A DNA stretch of 64,000 nucleotides from Lacinutrix venerupis (lineage in GTDB: Bacteria > Bacteroidota > Bacteroidia > Flavobacteriales > Flavobacteriaceae): the NCBI RefSeq assembly GCF_003663945.1, contig NZ_RCCH01000001.1, positions 1 through 64,000 of the forward strand, in the 5' to 3' direction. Shown here one piece after another: positions 1 to 8,225 of the stretch. Both the position numbers and the translations under genes were made by a program. Below the pieces are notes generated by a model. That model was not told the origin of the DNA, made no database searches, and was given only the letters and a program-made list of their open reading frames with translations. The stretch's first letter is position 1. Every line of letters begins with the position of its first letter.

Positions 1-1401
1 TTTAAAAATGATCCAAACATAAATAATCTCCTTAAAAACGGAAAAGCAATTGGAGCTTATTATGTTGAATCTCCTGCAATGCGTGGATTAATGCGTAAAC
101 TTCAAACACAAGATTATTTAGGTTTAGTTGCAGCAAGTTCTATTATTAGACCAGGCGTTTCTGGATCTGGAATGAAAAAAGAATTTATTATAAGACAACG
201 TTATCCAGAAAAAAGAAAAGAGGCAAATCCTATGTTGCTTAAAATTATGCCAGAGACGTACGGTATAATGGTATACCAAGAAGATGTTTTAAAAGTAGCA
301 AATCAGTTTGCAGGATTAACTTTAGGAGAAGCAGATGTGCTTAGAAGAGGAATGAGCGGTAAATATAGGTCTAAAGCCGAATTTTTAGCAGTTGAAGAAA
401 AGTTCATTTCTAATTGTAAAGCTAAGGGTTACAGAGATGAATTAACGTTTGAAGTTTGGAACCAAATAAAGAGTTTTGCAGGTTACGCATTTGCAAAAGG
501 GCATTCGGCTTCCTATGCTGTAGAAAGTTATCAAAGCATGTATTTAAAATGCTATTATCCGTTAGAATATATGGTTGCAGTATTAAATAATGGCGGTGGT
601 TTTTATAGCGCAGAACATTATATCCATGAAGCTAAAATGTGTGGAGGTATTATTAATCCACCATGTATAAATGATAGTGACCACCCTAACATAATCAAAG
701 GTAAAAATATCTATTTAGGTTTTGGTTACTTAAAAAGTCTTGAAATATTAGTAATAAAAAGAATTTTAACAGAAAGACAACTCCATGGGAAGTTTGTTTC
801 ATTGGATGATTTTATAGATAGAGTAACAATTAGCATTGAGCAACTAACCATATTAATTAGAATTGATGCTTTTAGATTTACAAAATTATCTAAGATAGAA
901 TTGTTATGGCATGCAATTTTCAAATTGAATGTTTCCAAAAGAAAAACAACACAATCAAAATTATTTAAAACTGAGCATAAACAATTTAATTTACCAACAA
1001 TTAAGACGTCTGTTGTTGAAGAAGCATACGATCAAATGGAACTATTAGGCTTTCCTTTATGTAATTATTTTGATTTAGTAAATGAGCCATTAATTGAGAG
1101 TATTTTGGTTAAAGATTTAAAAAGAAATATCAACAAATCTGTGTTGTTATACGGTATTTTAGTTAATACAAGATTTCATACAGCATCTAATGGTAAGCAG
1201 TTACGTTTTTGCACATTTACCGATAGAGAAGGAAGTTATTTTGATACTGTACATTTTACTAAAGTTGTAGACAAATATCCTATAAATGGTTTAGGTGTTT
1301 ATTCTTGTTATGGTAAAGTAACAGAGTCTTTCGATTTTTGCAGCTTAGATATAATTTGGTCTAGAAAGTTGGCTTTAAAACCAAATCCAAGAGAAAGTTA
1401 A
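1..1401 (+). CDS. dnaE2: Error-prone DNA polymerase III alpha subunit (DnaE2/ImuC-like), 3' part
   Basis: This is the C-terminal part of a C-family replicative-type DNA polymerase; the reading frame is open from base 1, so the gene begins upstream of the window and the first Met at base 79 is not the start. Before that Met the frame reads GAYYVESPAMRGLM, a core DnaE motif. Further on are SSIIRPGV, GIMVYQEDVL and YAFAKGHSASYA, all hallmarks of the DnaE palm/finger region, and then a helix-hairpin-helix-like stretch and an OB-fold-like C-terminus. The motif NNGGGFYSAEHYIHEAKM and the immediate SRAP neighbour resemble the translesion polymerase of Bacteroidetes mutagenesis cassettes rather than the main replicative DnaE. 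That assignment to the error-prone branch is inference. Confidence 0.85.
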   Translation, partial: FKNDPNINNLLKNGKAIGAYYVESPAMRGLMRKLQTQDYLGLVAASSIIRPGVSGSGMKKEFIIRQRYPEKRKEANPMLLKIMPETYGIMVYQEDVLKVANQFAGLTLGEADVLRRGMSGKYRSKAEFLAVEEKFISNCKAKGYRDELTFEVWNQIKSFAGYAFAKGHSASYAVESYQSMYLKCYYPLEYMVAVLNNGGGFYSAEHYIHEAKMCGGIINPPCINDSDHPNIIKGKNIYLGFGYLKSLEILVIKRILTERQLHGKFVSLDDFIDRVTISIEQLTILIRIDAFRFTKLSKIELLWHAIFKLNVSKRKTTQSKLFKTEHKQFNLPTIKTSVVEEAYDQMELLGFPLCNYFDLVNEPLIESILVKDLKRNINKSVLLYGILVNTRFHTASNGKQLRFCTFTDREGSYFDTVHFTKVVDKYPINGLGVYSCYGKVTESFDFCSLDIIWSRKLALKPNPRES

Positions 1402-1437
1402 TTTTATTTTATAACTTCCATTAAAATTTATAAGACA

Positions 1438-2178
1438 ATGTGTTTCCATACAAGTATCACGCATAAAACGAAAAAACTCGAAAATCATTTTAAAGTAAAG
1501 TTAAGCGATGAAAACTTAAAACCAATATTTGATAAACCTAATTATCATTTAAATGGATTTGCGCATCCTAATATGTTAGTAATCCCGCAAGAAAAATCAG
1601 AATTAATTGCTCCAGCAGTTTGGGGAATCGTGCCAAATAATAAATCATCAAACCAAATAAAGGGGTATTATAAAGAAGCCGTGAGATATGGAGGTGGATT
1701 AAATGCACGCTCAGAGAAAATTTTTAATCATTTTATTTATAAAGAATCAGTAATGGAAAATCGTTGTATAATTCCAGTTACAGGTTTCTTTGAGCCACAC
1801 GATCATAAAAAGAAAAAGTATCCATTTTATATTCAAAATAAAGAAAAACAACCTTTAGGCTTAGCAGGTTTGTACAATGTAATAGATACGTATATAACGT
1901 TTACAATTTTAACAAAAGAAGCTTCTCCTTTATTTGAAAAAATTCATAATCTCAAAAAAAGACAACCAGTTATACTCAATGAATCTGATTATCAAGATTG
2001 GCTATCTCCAGATTTGAAAGAAAAAGACATTAACGATTTAATTCTTGAAAATTACAGCGAATCCAAATTAGAAGCTTATAGTGTGAGTAAGGATTTATTT
2101 AGTCCAAAAGTTGATAGTAATGTAGAAGATATAACAATGCATATAAAATATTCTGAACTAAAAGATTTTGATTCCTAA
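1438..2178 (+). CDS. SOS response-associated peptidase (SRAP / YedK / HMCES family)
   Basis: This 246-aa protein belongs to the SRAP family, which crosslinks covalently to abasic sites in single-stranded DNA through the amino-terminal Cys. Cys2 directly follows the initiator Met (MCFHT), so this start is firm. The other family landmarks are present: NARSE (DNA-binding Asn), GFFEPHD (catalytic Glu) and a His followed by a RQPVIL stretch that matches the family's R-MPVIL motif. It starts 36 bp after the polymerase gene on the same strand, so the two probably share a transcript and act in the DNA damage response. Confidence 0.9.
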   Translation: MCFHTSITHKTKKLENHFKVKLSDENLKPIFDKPNYHLNGFAHPNMLVIPQEKSELIAPAVWGIVPNNKSSNQIKGYYKEAVRYGGGLNARSEKIFNHFIYKESVMENRCIIPVTGFFEPHDHKKKKYPFYIQNKEKQPLGLAGLYNVIDTYITFTILTKEASPLFEKIHNLKKRQPVILNESDYQDWLSPDLKEKDINDLILENYSESKLEAYSVSKDLFSPKVDSNVEDITMHIKYSELKDFDS

Positions 2179-2215
2179 TTCAACAAGCTACGAGAATTTT
2201 TAATAATTATAGGAT

Positions 2216-2264
2216 TATATTTGTACCTATTTTGTACCTATTTTGTACCTATTTTGTACCTTAT
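2216..2264 (+). repeat. Four tandem 11-bp repeats (TTGTACCTATT) next to a -7 promoter box
   Basis: Bases 2221-2264 are four consecutive copies of TTGTACCTATT, with only the last copy diverging at its end. The 11-bp period places each copy on the same face of the helix. The sequence TATATTTG at 2216-2223 is a perfect Bacteroidetes -7 box that runs into the first copy. A repressor bound to the iterons would cover the start of any transcript made from it. The gene at 2375 is the only candidate target. Function is inferred from layout only. Confidence 0.6.
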
Positions 2265-2374
2265 GTTATTTGTGTTTTGTATTTATGGGGTTTTTTAATT
2301 TCTGTATTGGGAAGTAAATTAAGCTTAAAAATATGACTCTAGTTAACATTAAATTGTCTTAAAGCCTACAATGC

Positions 2375-2812
2375 ATGCTTTACATTAAATTTAATATAGA
2401 AGACAGATATAAATTTGAAGATTTTAAAAAAATCTATAAGCATATGGTTATGGTCAGGCAACCAGATTTTAAATTTGATGATAAAGGACCAGATTTTGAT
2501 TGGGATAGTATGACAGAGGAGGAGGTTGATATAGCATTAATAGAACTAAATAATTTTTTAGACCAACAAGCAGAACCAGAAAAATATAGATGTAAAGAAT
2601 TATTTCTTAGTTATGTAAATGAATATATAAAGGATTTTTTTAAAGAAGAAAATAATAATATTGAACAATTAGGAAATCTTGATACTCTTTCCATTTTTAA
2701 TTACTTAGAATATGGTTTTGAAGTTGATATGAGTAATTTAAAAAAAATAAATCAAGATACTGGTATTGTAGAGTTTTCCACAGGAAATTATCCATTTGGA
2801 GGTTTAGATTGA
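2375..2812 (+). CDS. Hypothetical acidic protein
   Basis: This 145-aa protein is not recognised. It is acidic, has no signal peptide or membrane segment, and looks helical, with a DFDWDSMTEEEVDIALIEL stretch near residues 40-60. An ATG lies 4 bases earlier in another frame; the one used here opens the long frame. It follows the 11-bp tandem repeats and a possible promoter, so it may be regulated separately from the DNA-repair genes. The same frame stays open for 41 sense codons after its TGA stop. Confidence 0.6.
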   Translation: MLYIKFNIEDRYKFEDFKKIYKHMVMVRQPDFKFDDKGPDFDWDSMTEEEVDIALIELNNFLDQQAEPEKYRCKELFLSYVNEYIKDFFKEENNNIEQLGNLDTLSIFNYLEYGFEVDMSNLKKINQDTGIVEFSTGNYPFGGLD

Positions 2813-3156
2813 TTTATAATTACTTTGGCAGCTTACAATTTAAAACCTATAATGTGTTTTGATGGTTTTAATAAATGCGAAATTACCTGGAATTCGTTAT
2901 ATCAATACAATTTAAATATATTACCAAAAACAGAATAAACATTATTTTATTACATAGCTTATACAGCAATAAAGAATGTTTTTTATATAAAAAAAGACAT
3001 TAGATTTAATCTTTTTATAATTATTTATTTGCTTTTGTAATGTTTTAAATAATGTTTTTATAGTAAATATTTTTTGCTGTAAAAGGTTTTAAATTTTAAA
3101 ATTATTGGATTTTTAATAAATAAAGTTTACATTTAATTAATAAAATTCATTTTTTT
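2813..3156 (+). other. Gene-poor stretch with a short possible gene remnant
   Basis: After the TGA of the preceding gene the same frame continues to a TAA at 2938. It encodes 41 residues, including an internal Met at 2852 (MCFDGFNKCEITW...). The composition looks protein-like (Trp, Cys, Asn-rich), so it may be the decayed tail of that gene or of another one, but it is too short to be sure. Bases 2939-3156 are very AT-rich with no other feature seen; they presumably hold the promoter of the next gene. Confidence 0.25.
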
Positions 3157-3717
3157 ATGATTTTAACTAAGCCCAAAAAAGGAGATTTATTAATTGCAGA
3201 ACCATCTATAATAGGAGATATGTCGTTTAATCGTTCTATTGTTTTATTAACAGATCATTCTGCAGAAGGTTCCATAGGATTTATTTTAAATAAACCTTTA
3301 GAGTTTACCATTAGCGACTTAATACCAGAAATCGAAACACCAATTAAGGTTTATAACGGTGGTCCGGTAGAACAAGATAACCTTTATTTTATCCACAAAG
3401 TACCAGACCTAATACCTAATAGTATTGAAATTTCTTTAGGTATTTTTTGGGGAGGAGACTTTAGTGAAGTTTCTAAATTAATTATGGAAGGTAAAATTAG
3501 CGAAAAGGATATAAAATTCTTTTTAGGTTATTCTGGATGGGAAATTAACCAATTAGAAGAAGAGTTAAAATCTAACGCTTGGGTTGTAACTAAAAATGTA
3601 CATAAAAAAGCGATTATAGAAAAAGACTACCAATTTTTTTGGAAAGAAAAAATGGTGGAACTTGGTGGCGATTATAGCATTTGGTCTAATGCACCAGAAA
3701 ACCCTAGTTATAATTAG
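3157..3717 (+). CDS. yqgE: YqgE/AlgH family protein (DUF179)
   Basis: This 186-aa cytosolic protein matches the UPF0301/YqgE family in full length. The diagnostic segments are GDLLIAEPSIIGDMSFNRSIVLL at the N-terminus, SIGFILNKP, the NGGPVEQD segment, and a C-terminal FFLGYSGWEINQLEEEL. The molecular role of the family is not established; in Pseudomonas AlgH is linked to alginate regulation. It converges with the aminotransferase gene on the other strand, and their stop ends overlap by 4 bp. Confidence 0.92.
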   Translation: MILTKPKKGDLLIAEPSIIGDMSFNRSIVLLTDHSAEGSIGFILNKPLEFTISDLIPEIETPIKVYNGGPVEQDNLYFIHKVPDLIPNSIEISLGIFWGGDFSEVSKLIMEGKISEKDIKFFLGYSGWEINQLEEELKSNAWVVTKNVHKKAIIEKDYQFFWKEKMVELGGDYSIWSNAPENPSYN

Positions 3718-4556
3718 CCTAATCTAACCTTTACATTTATTTTTTGAAGCAGTAATTTACTTACGTTATTAGTAAATGTCTTTTTTCTATACTTAGTTAT
3801 AGGTTGAATGCCTTGTATAACATTGGTTGTAAATAACTCGTCTGCTTTTTGCAATTCGAAAGGAGAAATAGAGGACTCATCTAAATTATAATCTGGTAAC
3901 AGTTCTATTATATTTATAATTTGCTGTCTCATTATTCCTTTTAAACATCCATCTGCAATAGGTGGTGTTTTAATAGTGTTTCCTTTTACTAAAAATAAAT
4001 TTCCGTTTAAAGCTTCTACAACATTTTTGTTTGTGTTAAGTAGTAAACAATTATCTAAATCATTTTCCTTAGCATAAATACTACCAATTACGTTTATAGA
4101 TTTACTATTTGTTTTTAGTGTAGAGAGTAATCCAGGTGCAACATAAAAGTCTTTAAATAAATCGACTTCATGTTTTTCTTCATTTAATAAATAAAAATCA
4201 TTATTAATTTTTTTTGCTGAAATAATAAATGATACTTCTTTATTTGTAGGTAAATATAAACCTCCAAAATTTCTATGTACTTGAATTTTAACTCTGCAAG
4301 AATTGTTAATTAATTCATTTTTTTCAATGGTTTTTAAGATTTCAGTCTCAAAAAACTCCATAGTATAATTCATAGGAATTTCCATACGCATAATACGCAT
4401 AGAAGCCATAAGTCTAAAATAATGATCCTCTAGAAAAAGTATTTTACCATGCGATACTTTTATTGTTTCAAACAAAGCATCACCATAGCTGTACCCACGA
4501 TTTTCTGGAGTTAAAATTTGATTATTGTTGCTAAAATTTCCGTTAATGTTTATCAT
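3714..4556 (-). CDS. Aminotransferase class IV (PabC / branched-chain aminotransferase-like)
   Basis: This PLP enzyme has the fold-type IV family signatures: RGYSYGDALFETIKV near the N-terminus, the likely Schiff-base Lys in LSTLKTNSK, and the cofactor segment NGNLFLVKGNTIKTPPIADGCLKG. Such proteins act as 4-amino-4-deoxychorismate lyase or amino acid transaminase; the sequence does not settle which. The start is placed at MININGNF (base 4556). The frame extends 9 codons further upstream, but those codons are made by the terminator hairpin and its T-run and are not credible coding sequence. Confidence 0.85.
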   Translation of the reverse strand: MININGNFSNNNQILTPENRGYSYGDALFETIKVSHGKILFLEDHYFRLMASMRIMRMEIPMNYTMEFFETEILKTIEKNELINNSCRVKIQVHRNFGGLYLPTNKEVSFIISAKKINNDFYLLNEEKHEVDLFKDFYVAPGLLSTLKTNSKSINVIGSIYAKENDLDNCLLLNTNKNVVEALNGNLFLVKGNTIKTPPIADGCLKGIMRQQIINIIELLPDYNLDESSISPFELQKADELFTTNVIQGIQPITKYRKKTFTNNVSKLLLQKINVKVRLG

Positions 4557-4583
4557 AAAAAAAGTGCCGAATTTCTTCGGCAC
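4557..4583 (-). terminator. Rho-independent terminator of the START-like gene
   Basis: An 8-bp GC-containing stem (GTGCCGAA at 4564-4571 pairing with TTCGGCAC at 4576-4583, loop of 4) is followed on the minus strand by seven T. It ends directly against the ATG of the downstream aminotransferase, so that gene needs its own promoter or read-through. Confidence 0.8.
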
Positions 4584-4610
4584 AAATATAAGTTTAAATT
4601 ATGGAATGTA

Positions 4611-4997
4611 TTAAGCAGAACCTAATACTTGTTTTAAATCTGAAATTTGGTTTTCCCACAACATTTTACTTTCTTCAACTTCATCTTCTTCAGCAAAATC
4701 TGTAACAATTATTGAAACATCTTTTGTTATTTCATCTACTTGTATTCTAATTTCAAAGAAATAAGCTTCTCCTTCGTCTTCTAACCAACGAAATTTAATG
4801 CGTTCTCCACTTTTTTTTGTTAATAATTTAGCTTGTTCTTCTGCGCCATCCCAAATGAACTTAAAAAGCTCTCCACGAGAATTTACGTTATCAGCATACC
4901 ATTCAGACAAACCAGAAGGCGTTGAGATATATTGATAAAGTAGTGTAGGTGAGGCGTGTATGGGGAATTCTAATTCGTATTTAACTTTTTCGTCCAT
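4611..4997 (-). CDS. START-like / SRPBCC domain protein
   Basis: This 128-aa protein has a Bet v1/AHSA1-like fold pattern: an N-terminal strand (KYELEFPIHASPTLLYQYIS), the STPSGLSEWYADNV helix and loop, alternating strands around FKFIWDGAEEQAKLL and RIKFRWLEDE, and a long C-terminal helix (ESKMLWENQISDLKQVLG). It matches the START-like family common in Flavobacteria, whose ligand is unknown. It is probably monocistronic, because a strong terminator follows. Confidence 0.8.
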   Translation of the reverse strand: MDEKVKYELEFPIHASPTLLYQYISTPSGLSEWYADNVNSRGELFKFIWDGAEEQAKLLTKKSGERIKFRWLEDEGEAYFFEIRIQVDEITKDVSIIVTDFAEEDEVEESKMLWENQISDLKQVLGSA

Positions 4998-5091
4998 GTA
5001 ATAAATGATATAAAAATATTATGTCTCCAATATATACATTAATTAATGAGTTTAGAAAAAAAATTAAATAAATATTTTATTTGCTTTTATG

Positions 5092-5122
5092 TTTGCTCAC
5101 TATAAATTTGTTTTTATATTTG
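5092..5122 (+). promoter_or_regulatory. Promoter of tRNA-Met
   Basis: TTTG at 5092-5095 and TATATTTG at 5115-5122 are separated by 19 bp. This is the ideal -33/-7 layout of Bacteroidetes sigma factor promoters, and it lies 15 bp before the tRNA. Confidence 0.75.
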
Positions 5123-5137
5123 CAGCCACAAATAAAT

Positions 5138-5211
5138 GGCGAGGTAGCTCAGTTGGTTAGAGCGTCGGATTCATAACCCGGAGGTCACGAGTTCAAATCT
5201 CGTTCTCGCTA
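5138..5211 (+). tRNA. tRNA-Met (CAT)
   Basis: This 74-nt cloverleaf has a 7-bp acceptor stem (GGCGAGG with TCTCGCT, two G-U pairs), a D arm (GCTC/GAGC), the anticodon loop TTCATAA, and the T loop TTCAAAT in a 5-bp stem. The CCA end is not encoded. The anticodon stem TCGGA/CCCGG has a G-U pair and an A-C mismatch next to the loop. CAT can also belong to tRNA-Ile2 (lysidine-modified); the TTCATAA loop and D arm resemble elongator Met. Confidence 0.88.
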
Positions 5212-5220
5212 CAATAAAAA

Positions 5221-5250
5221 AGTCTAGTACAAAAGTACTAGACTTTTTTT
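5221..5250 (+). terminator. Terminator after tRNA-Met
   Basis: A perfect 10-bp stem (AGTCTAGTAC / GTACTAGACT, loop AAAA) is followed by a run of T. A run of A on the other side makes it usable for transcripts from hsdR on the minus strand as well. Confidence 0.85.
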
Positions 5251-5318
5251 GTGCCTTTATTTTCTGCCTTTAGTATTAAAACTAAACGAACTAGCCAGAT
5301 GAAAGGTAAATATAGGTT

Positions 5319-8222
5319 TTACCCAACCATTCCATTTACAAACACTTGTACAAACGCTTTCATTTTATCTAAAATACGTTCACCTATTTCACGTGCTTTT
5401 AATATACTTGGTCTATTATCTAAACATTTAAATATATCGTCGCGTAAAGGTTCGCGACCATAATCTGTGTAGCTTTCTATTAAGGCTTTAAATTGTTTTT
5501 GGTCTAAGTTTTCTTCTTCACATAGTTTAGAAAGCGCTAGTATTTTTTCTTCGTGACAGAAGCGTTCAAATTCATCTTGTATAGCATCTACATCGTCAAT
5601 ATGTGGTAAGTTTTCTTCTATAAACTTCTCTATTAACTCGCGTTTACTACGTAATTGCATGTCACCAGATAGCATGTCTATTATTGCTTTTTTCTGTGCT
5701 TTTGCATCTTCTGTTTTTGCATATTTAAGCTTTGCTAGAAGTTGTAAAATGTAGGCTACATTTATTTGGTCTCGATGAATGAGTTCTAATTCAAAATCGA
5801 TATCATTAAGTATAGAGGTTTTATCTATTTTGCTGGCTTTTTTTACTTTTTCACTTAAACTCCAATAGCGATCTGCGTATTCATTAAAAGTATCTTCGTC
5901 TATATTTAAATCTTCCCAATTAAAATCTGTGTACGATTGTAATACATTTATTGTTCGTAAAACACGTCTAAATGCTTGCACAAAAGCTAATTCTTCATTT
6001 TCGTCTTTTAGCGTTTCTATATCATCAAAACTTGGCGTAACTTCAAATAAATGTTCTAAAGCTGTATCTAGTTTACCTGCAACAACTTCGTAATCTGGTA
6101 AAATAATATCTTCTATGGCATCTTTATTAGAGAATAAGGTTATAGCATCATCTGTTGCTCCTTTTAGGTTTCTAAAGCATAGTATGTTTCCTTGCGACTT
6201 TACATCTCCAATAATTCTATTGGTTCTAGAAAAGGCTTGAATTAAACCATGATATTGTAAGTTTTTATCTACATATAACGTATTTACTTTTTTTGCATCA
6301 AAACCTGTTAGCATCATATTTACCACAATAACAATATCTAAACGATCTTTATCTAAAGCAGTGTTTTTTTCTCGTTCTTTTAAGCGTTTGGTAATATCTT
6401 TAAAATAACCATCAAAAAGCTTTTGGTCTTTGGTAGAATAGGCTTGTGTAAACATTTTATTATAATCTTGAATGTACTCGTCTAGCTTTTCTCTAGTGTG
6501 GTTTTCTTTGTTATACGTAGTATTTGGTTCTTTTGCATACACTATTTTTTCTTTTTGTGTAGAAGGTAAAGCATCGTTTGCGCCAACGCCATCTTCGTTT
6601 GTTCCGTAAGTAAATATGGTTGCAATGCGTAAATTGTGTTCTCCTGCTATTTTTTTACGTTTAAAAATATCGTAATACTTAATTAACGTATCAATATCAC
6701 TTACTGCAAATAGTGCAGAAAACTGACGACTCTTGGTTTTAGTATCATGATAGGCAATAATATAATCGGCAATTTTTTCTAAACGTTTTGGGTCTGCAAA
6801 AACCTCTGGCTTATCTATAGCAGCAACATCGATATCTATAAAGGTGTTGCTTTTTTGTTTGTATCTACCAATGTATTCTATACCAAATTTTAAAACATTA
6901 TCGTCTCGTATAGCATCTGTAATTACGTATTTGTGTAAACATTCTCCAAATAAATCTTTAGTGGTTCGTTTTCCTAAATCGTTTTTTGAAGCATTTTTCG
7001 CAAAAATTGGTGTTCCTGTAAAGCCAAAAAGCTGACTGTTTTTAAAATAGTTGGTTATTTTTTTGTGCGTTTCTCCAAATTGACTTCTATGGCATTCGTC
7101 AAAAATAAAAACTACACGTTTATTTTCTAAGTATGTAAAACTCCTATTGTAACTAGCTTTTGTGATAGCATTGTTTAACTTTTGAATAGTGGTTACTACC
7201 AATTTAGAGTCGTCTTTTAATTGGCTAACTAAGTTTTTTGTGTTTGTAGTACCACTAACACTATCTTTTTTAAAGCTATTAAATTCCTTCATGGTTTGGT
7301 AGTCTAAATCCTTACGATCTACCACAAACACCACTTTATCTACATTTGGCAAGTCCATTATTATTTGGCTTGCTTTAAACGATGTTAGTGTTTTACCAGA
7401 ACCGGTTGTGTGCCAAATATAACCGTTAGCTTTTACGGTATCAGCTTTATCTGTTTGCTGTTTTGCTTTATTTACTAAAGCCTCTACTGCATAAAATTGA
7501 TATGGACGCAATACCATTAAAACCTTATAGGTTTCATTATATACCACATATTGCGCAATCATTTTACCCAAATGGTTTGGGTTTAAAAACAGGTTTGCAA
7601 AGCTTTTTAAATCTTTTATGTTTTTATTATTTACATCGCTCCAGAAATACGATTGTTTTATAGATTGGTCTTTATTGTTTACAAAATACTGCGTTTCTAA
7701 ATCGTTACTGATAACAAATATTTGCACGTATTTAAACAAACCATAATTACTATCAAACGAATGACGTTGATAACGATTTACTTGGTTAAAAGCTTCTTTT
7801 AACTCTAAACCTCTGCGTTTTAATTCTATTTGTACTAATGGTAAACCGTTTACTAACAACGTAACATCATAACGGTTTTTGTACGTGCCTTCTTGTGCTA
7901 TTTGGTTGGTGACTTGAAACACGTTTTTTGTCCAATCTTCACTATTAAAAAAGCGCACATAAAAACTGTCTCCATTGTCTCTGGTAATGTTGAAACGATC
8001 GCGTAAGGTTTTTGCTTTTTCAAACACATTACCTTTTGCCAAGTGGTTTAAAATAGTATCAAACTCTTTAGTAGAAAAAGCTGTTTTATTAAACGCTTCT
8101 AGTTGCGTTTTTAAATTAGACACTAAAGCGTCTCCATCTGGTATGGTTATGTTTTGGTAGCCTAAACCAATTAATTGTTTAATTAGGTTGTTTTCTAGTT
8201 GTAATTCGGATTGTCTTGACAT
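5319..8222 (-). CDS. hsdR: Type I restriction enzyme, R subunit (ATP-dependent translocase/nuclease)
   Basis: This 967-aa motor subunit cleaves unmodified DNA together with HsdM and HsdS. The N-terminal nuclease domain has the PD-(D/E)xK-type pattern RYDVTLLVNGLPLVQIELKR near residues 117-134. The SF2 helicase core follows, with Walker A TTGSGKT near residue 270, DECHR near 375, GFTGTP near 400, and motif VI-like AFSRTNR near 665; the C-terminal helical region comes last. Length is normal and no frameshift is seen. It starts 3 bp after the stop of the secreted-protein gene, so it must share its transcript, an unusual partner for hsdR. Confidence 0.96.
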   Translation of the reverse strand: MSRQSELQLENNLIKQLIGLGYQNITIPDGDALVSNLKTQLEAFNKTAFSTKEFDTILNHLAKGNVFEKAKTLRDRFNITRDNGDSFYVRFFNSEDWTKNVFQVTNQIAQEGTYKNRYDVTLLVNGLPLVQIELKRRGLELKEAFNQVNRYQRHSFDSNYGLFKYVQIFVISNDLETQYFVNNKDQSIKQSYFWSDVNNKNIKDLKSFANLFLNPNHLGKMIAQYVVYNETYKVLMVLRPYQFYAVEALVNKAKQQTDKADTVKANGYIWHTTGSGKTLTSFKASQIIMDLPNVDKVVFVVDRKDLDYQTMKEFNSFKKDSVSGTTNTKNLVSQLKDDSKLVVTTIQKLNNAITKASYNRSFTYLENKRVVFIFDECHRSQFGETHKKITNYFKNSQLFGFTGTPIFAKNASKNDLGKRTTKDLFGECLHKYVITDAIRDDNVLKFGIEYIGRYKQKSNTFIDIDVAAIDKPEVFADPKRLEKIADYIIAYHDTKTKSRQFSALFAVSDIDTLIKYYDIFKRKKIAGEHNLRIATIFTYGTNEDGVGANDALPSTQKEKIVYAKEPNTTYNKENHTREKLDEYIQDYNKMFTQAYSTKDQKLFDGYFKDITKRLKEREKNTALDKDRLDIVIVVNMMLTGFDAKKVNTLYVDKNLQYHGLIQAFSRTNRIIGDVKSQGNILCFRNLKGATDDAITLFSNKDAIEDIILPDYEVVAGKLDTALEHLFEVTPSFDDIETLKDENEELAFVQAFRRVLRTINVLQSYTDFNWEDLNIDEDTFNEYADRYWSLSEKVKKASKIDKTSILNDIDFELELIHRDQINVAYILQLLAKLKYAKTEDAKAQKKAIIDMLSGDMQLRSKRELIEKFIEENLPHIDDVDAIQDEFERFCHEEKILALSKLCEEENLDQKQFKALIESYTDYGREPLRDDIFKCLDNRPSILKAREIGERILDKMKAFVQVFVNGMVG

Positions 8223-8225
8223 GTA

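Noticed and set aside
4557-4583. Extended N-terminus (MPKKFGTFF) of the class IV aminotransferase
   Set aside because: These codons are formed by a rho-independent terminator stem and its T-run; the family N-terminus begins at MININGNF.
5251-5463. Plus-strand open frame of 70 codons
   Set aside because: It overlaps the 3' end of hsdR on the opposite strand, and its peptide has no family features.
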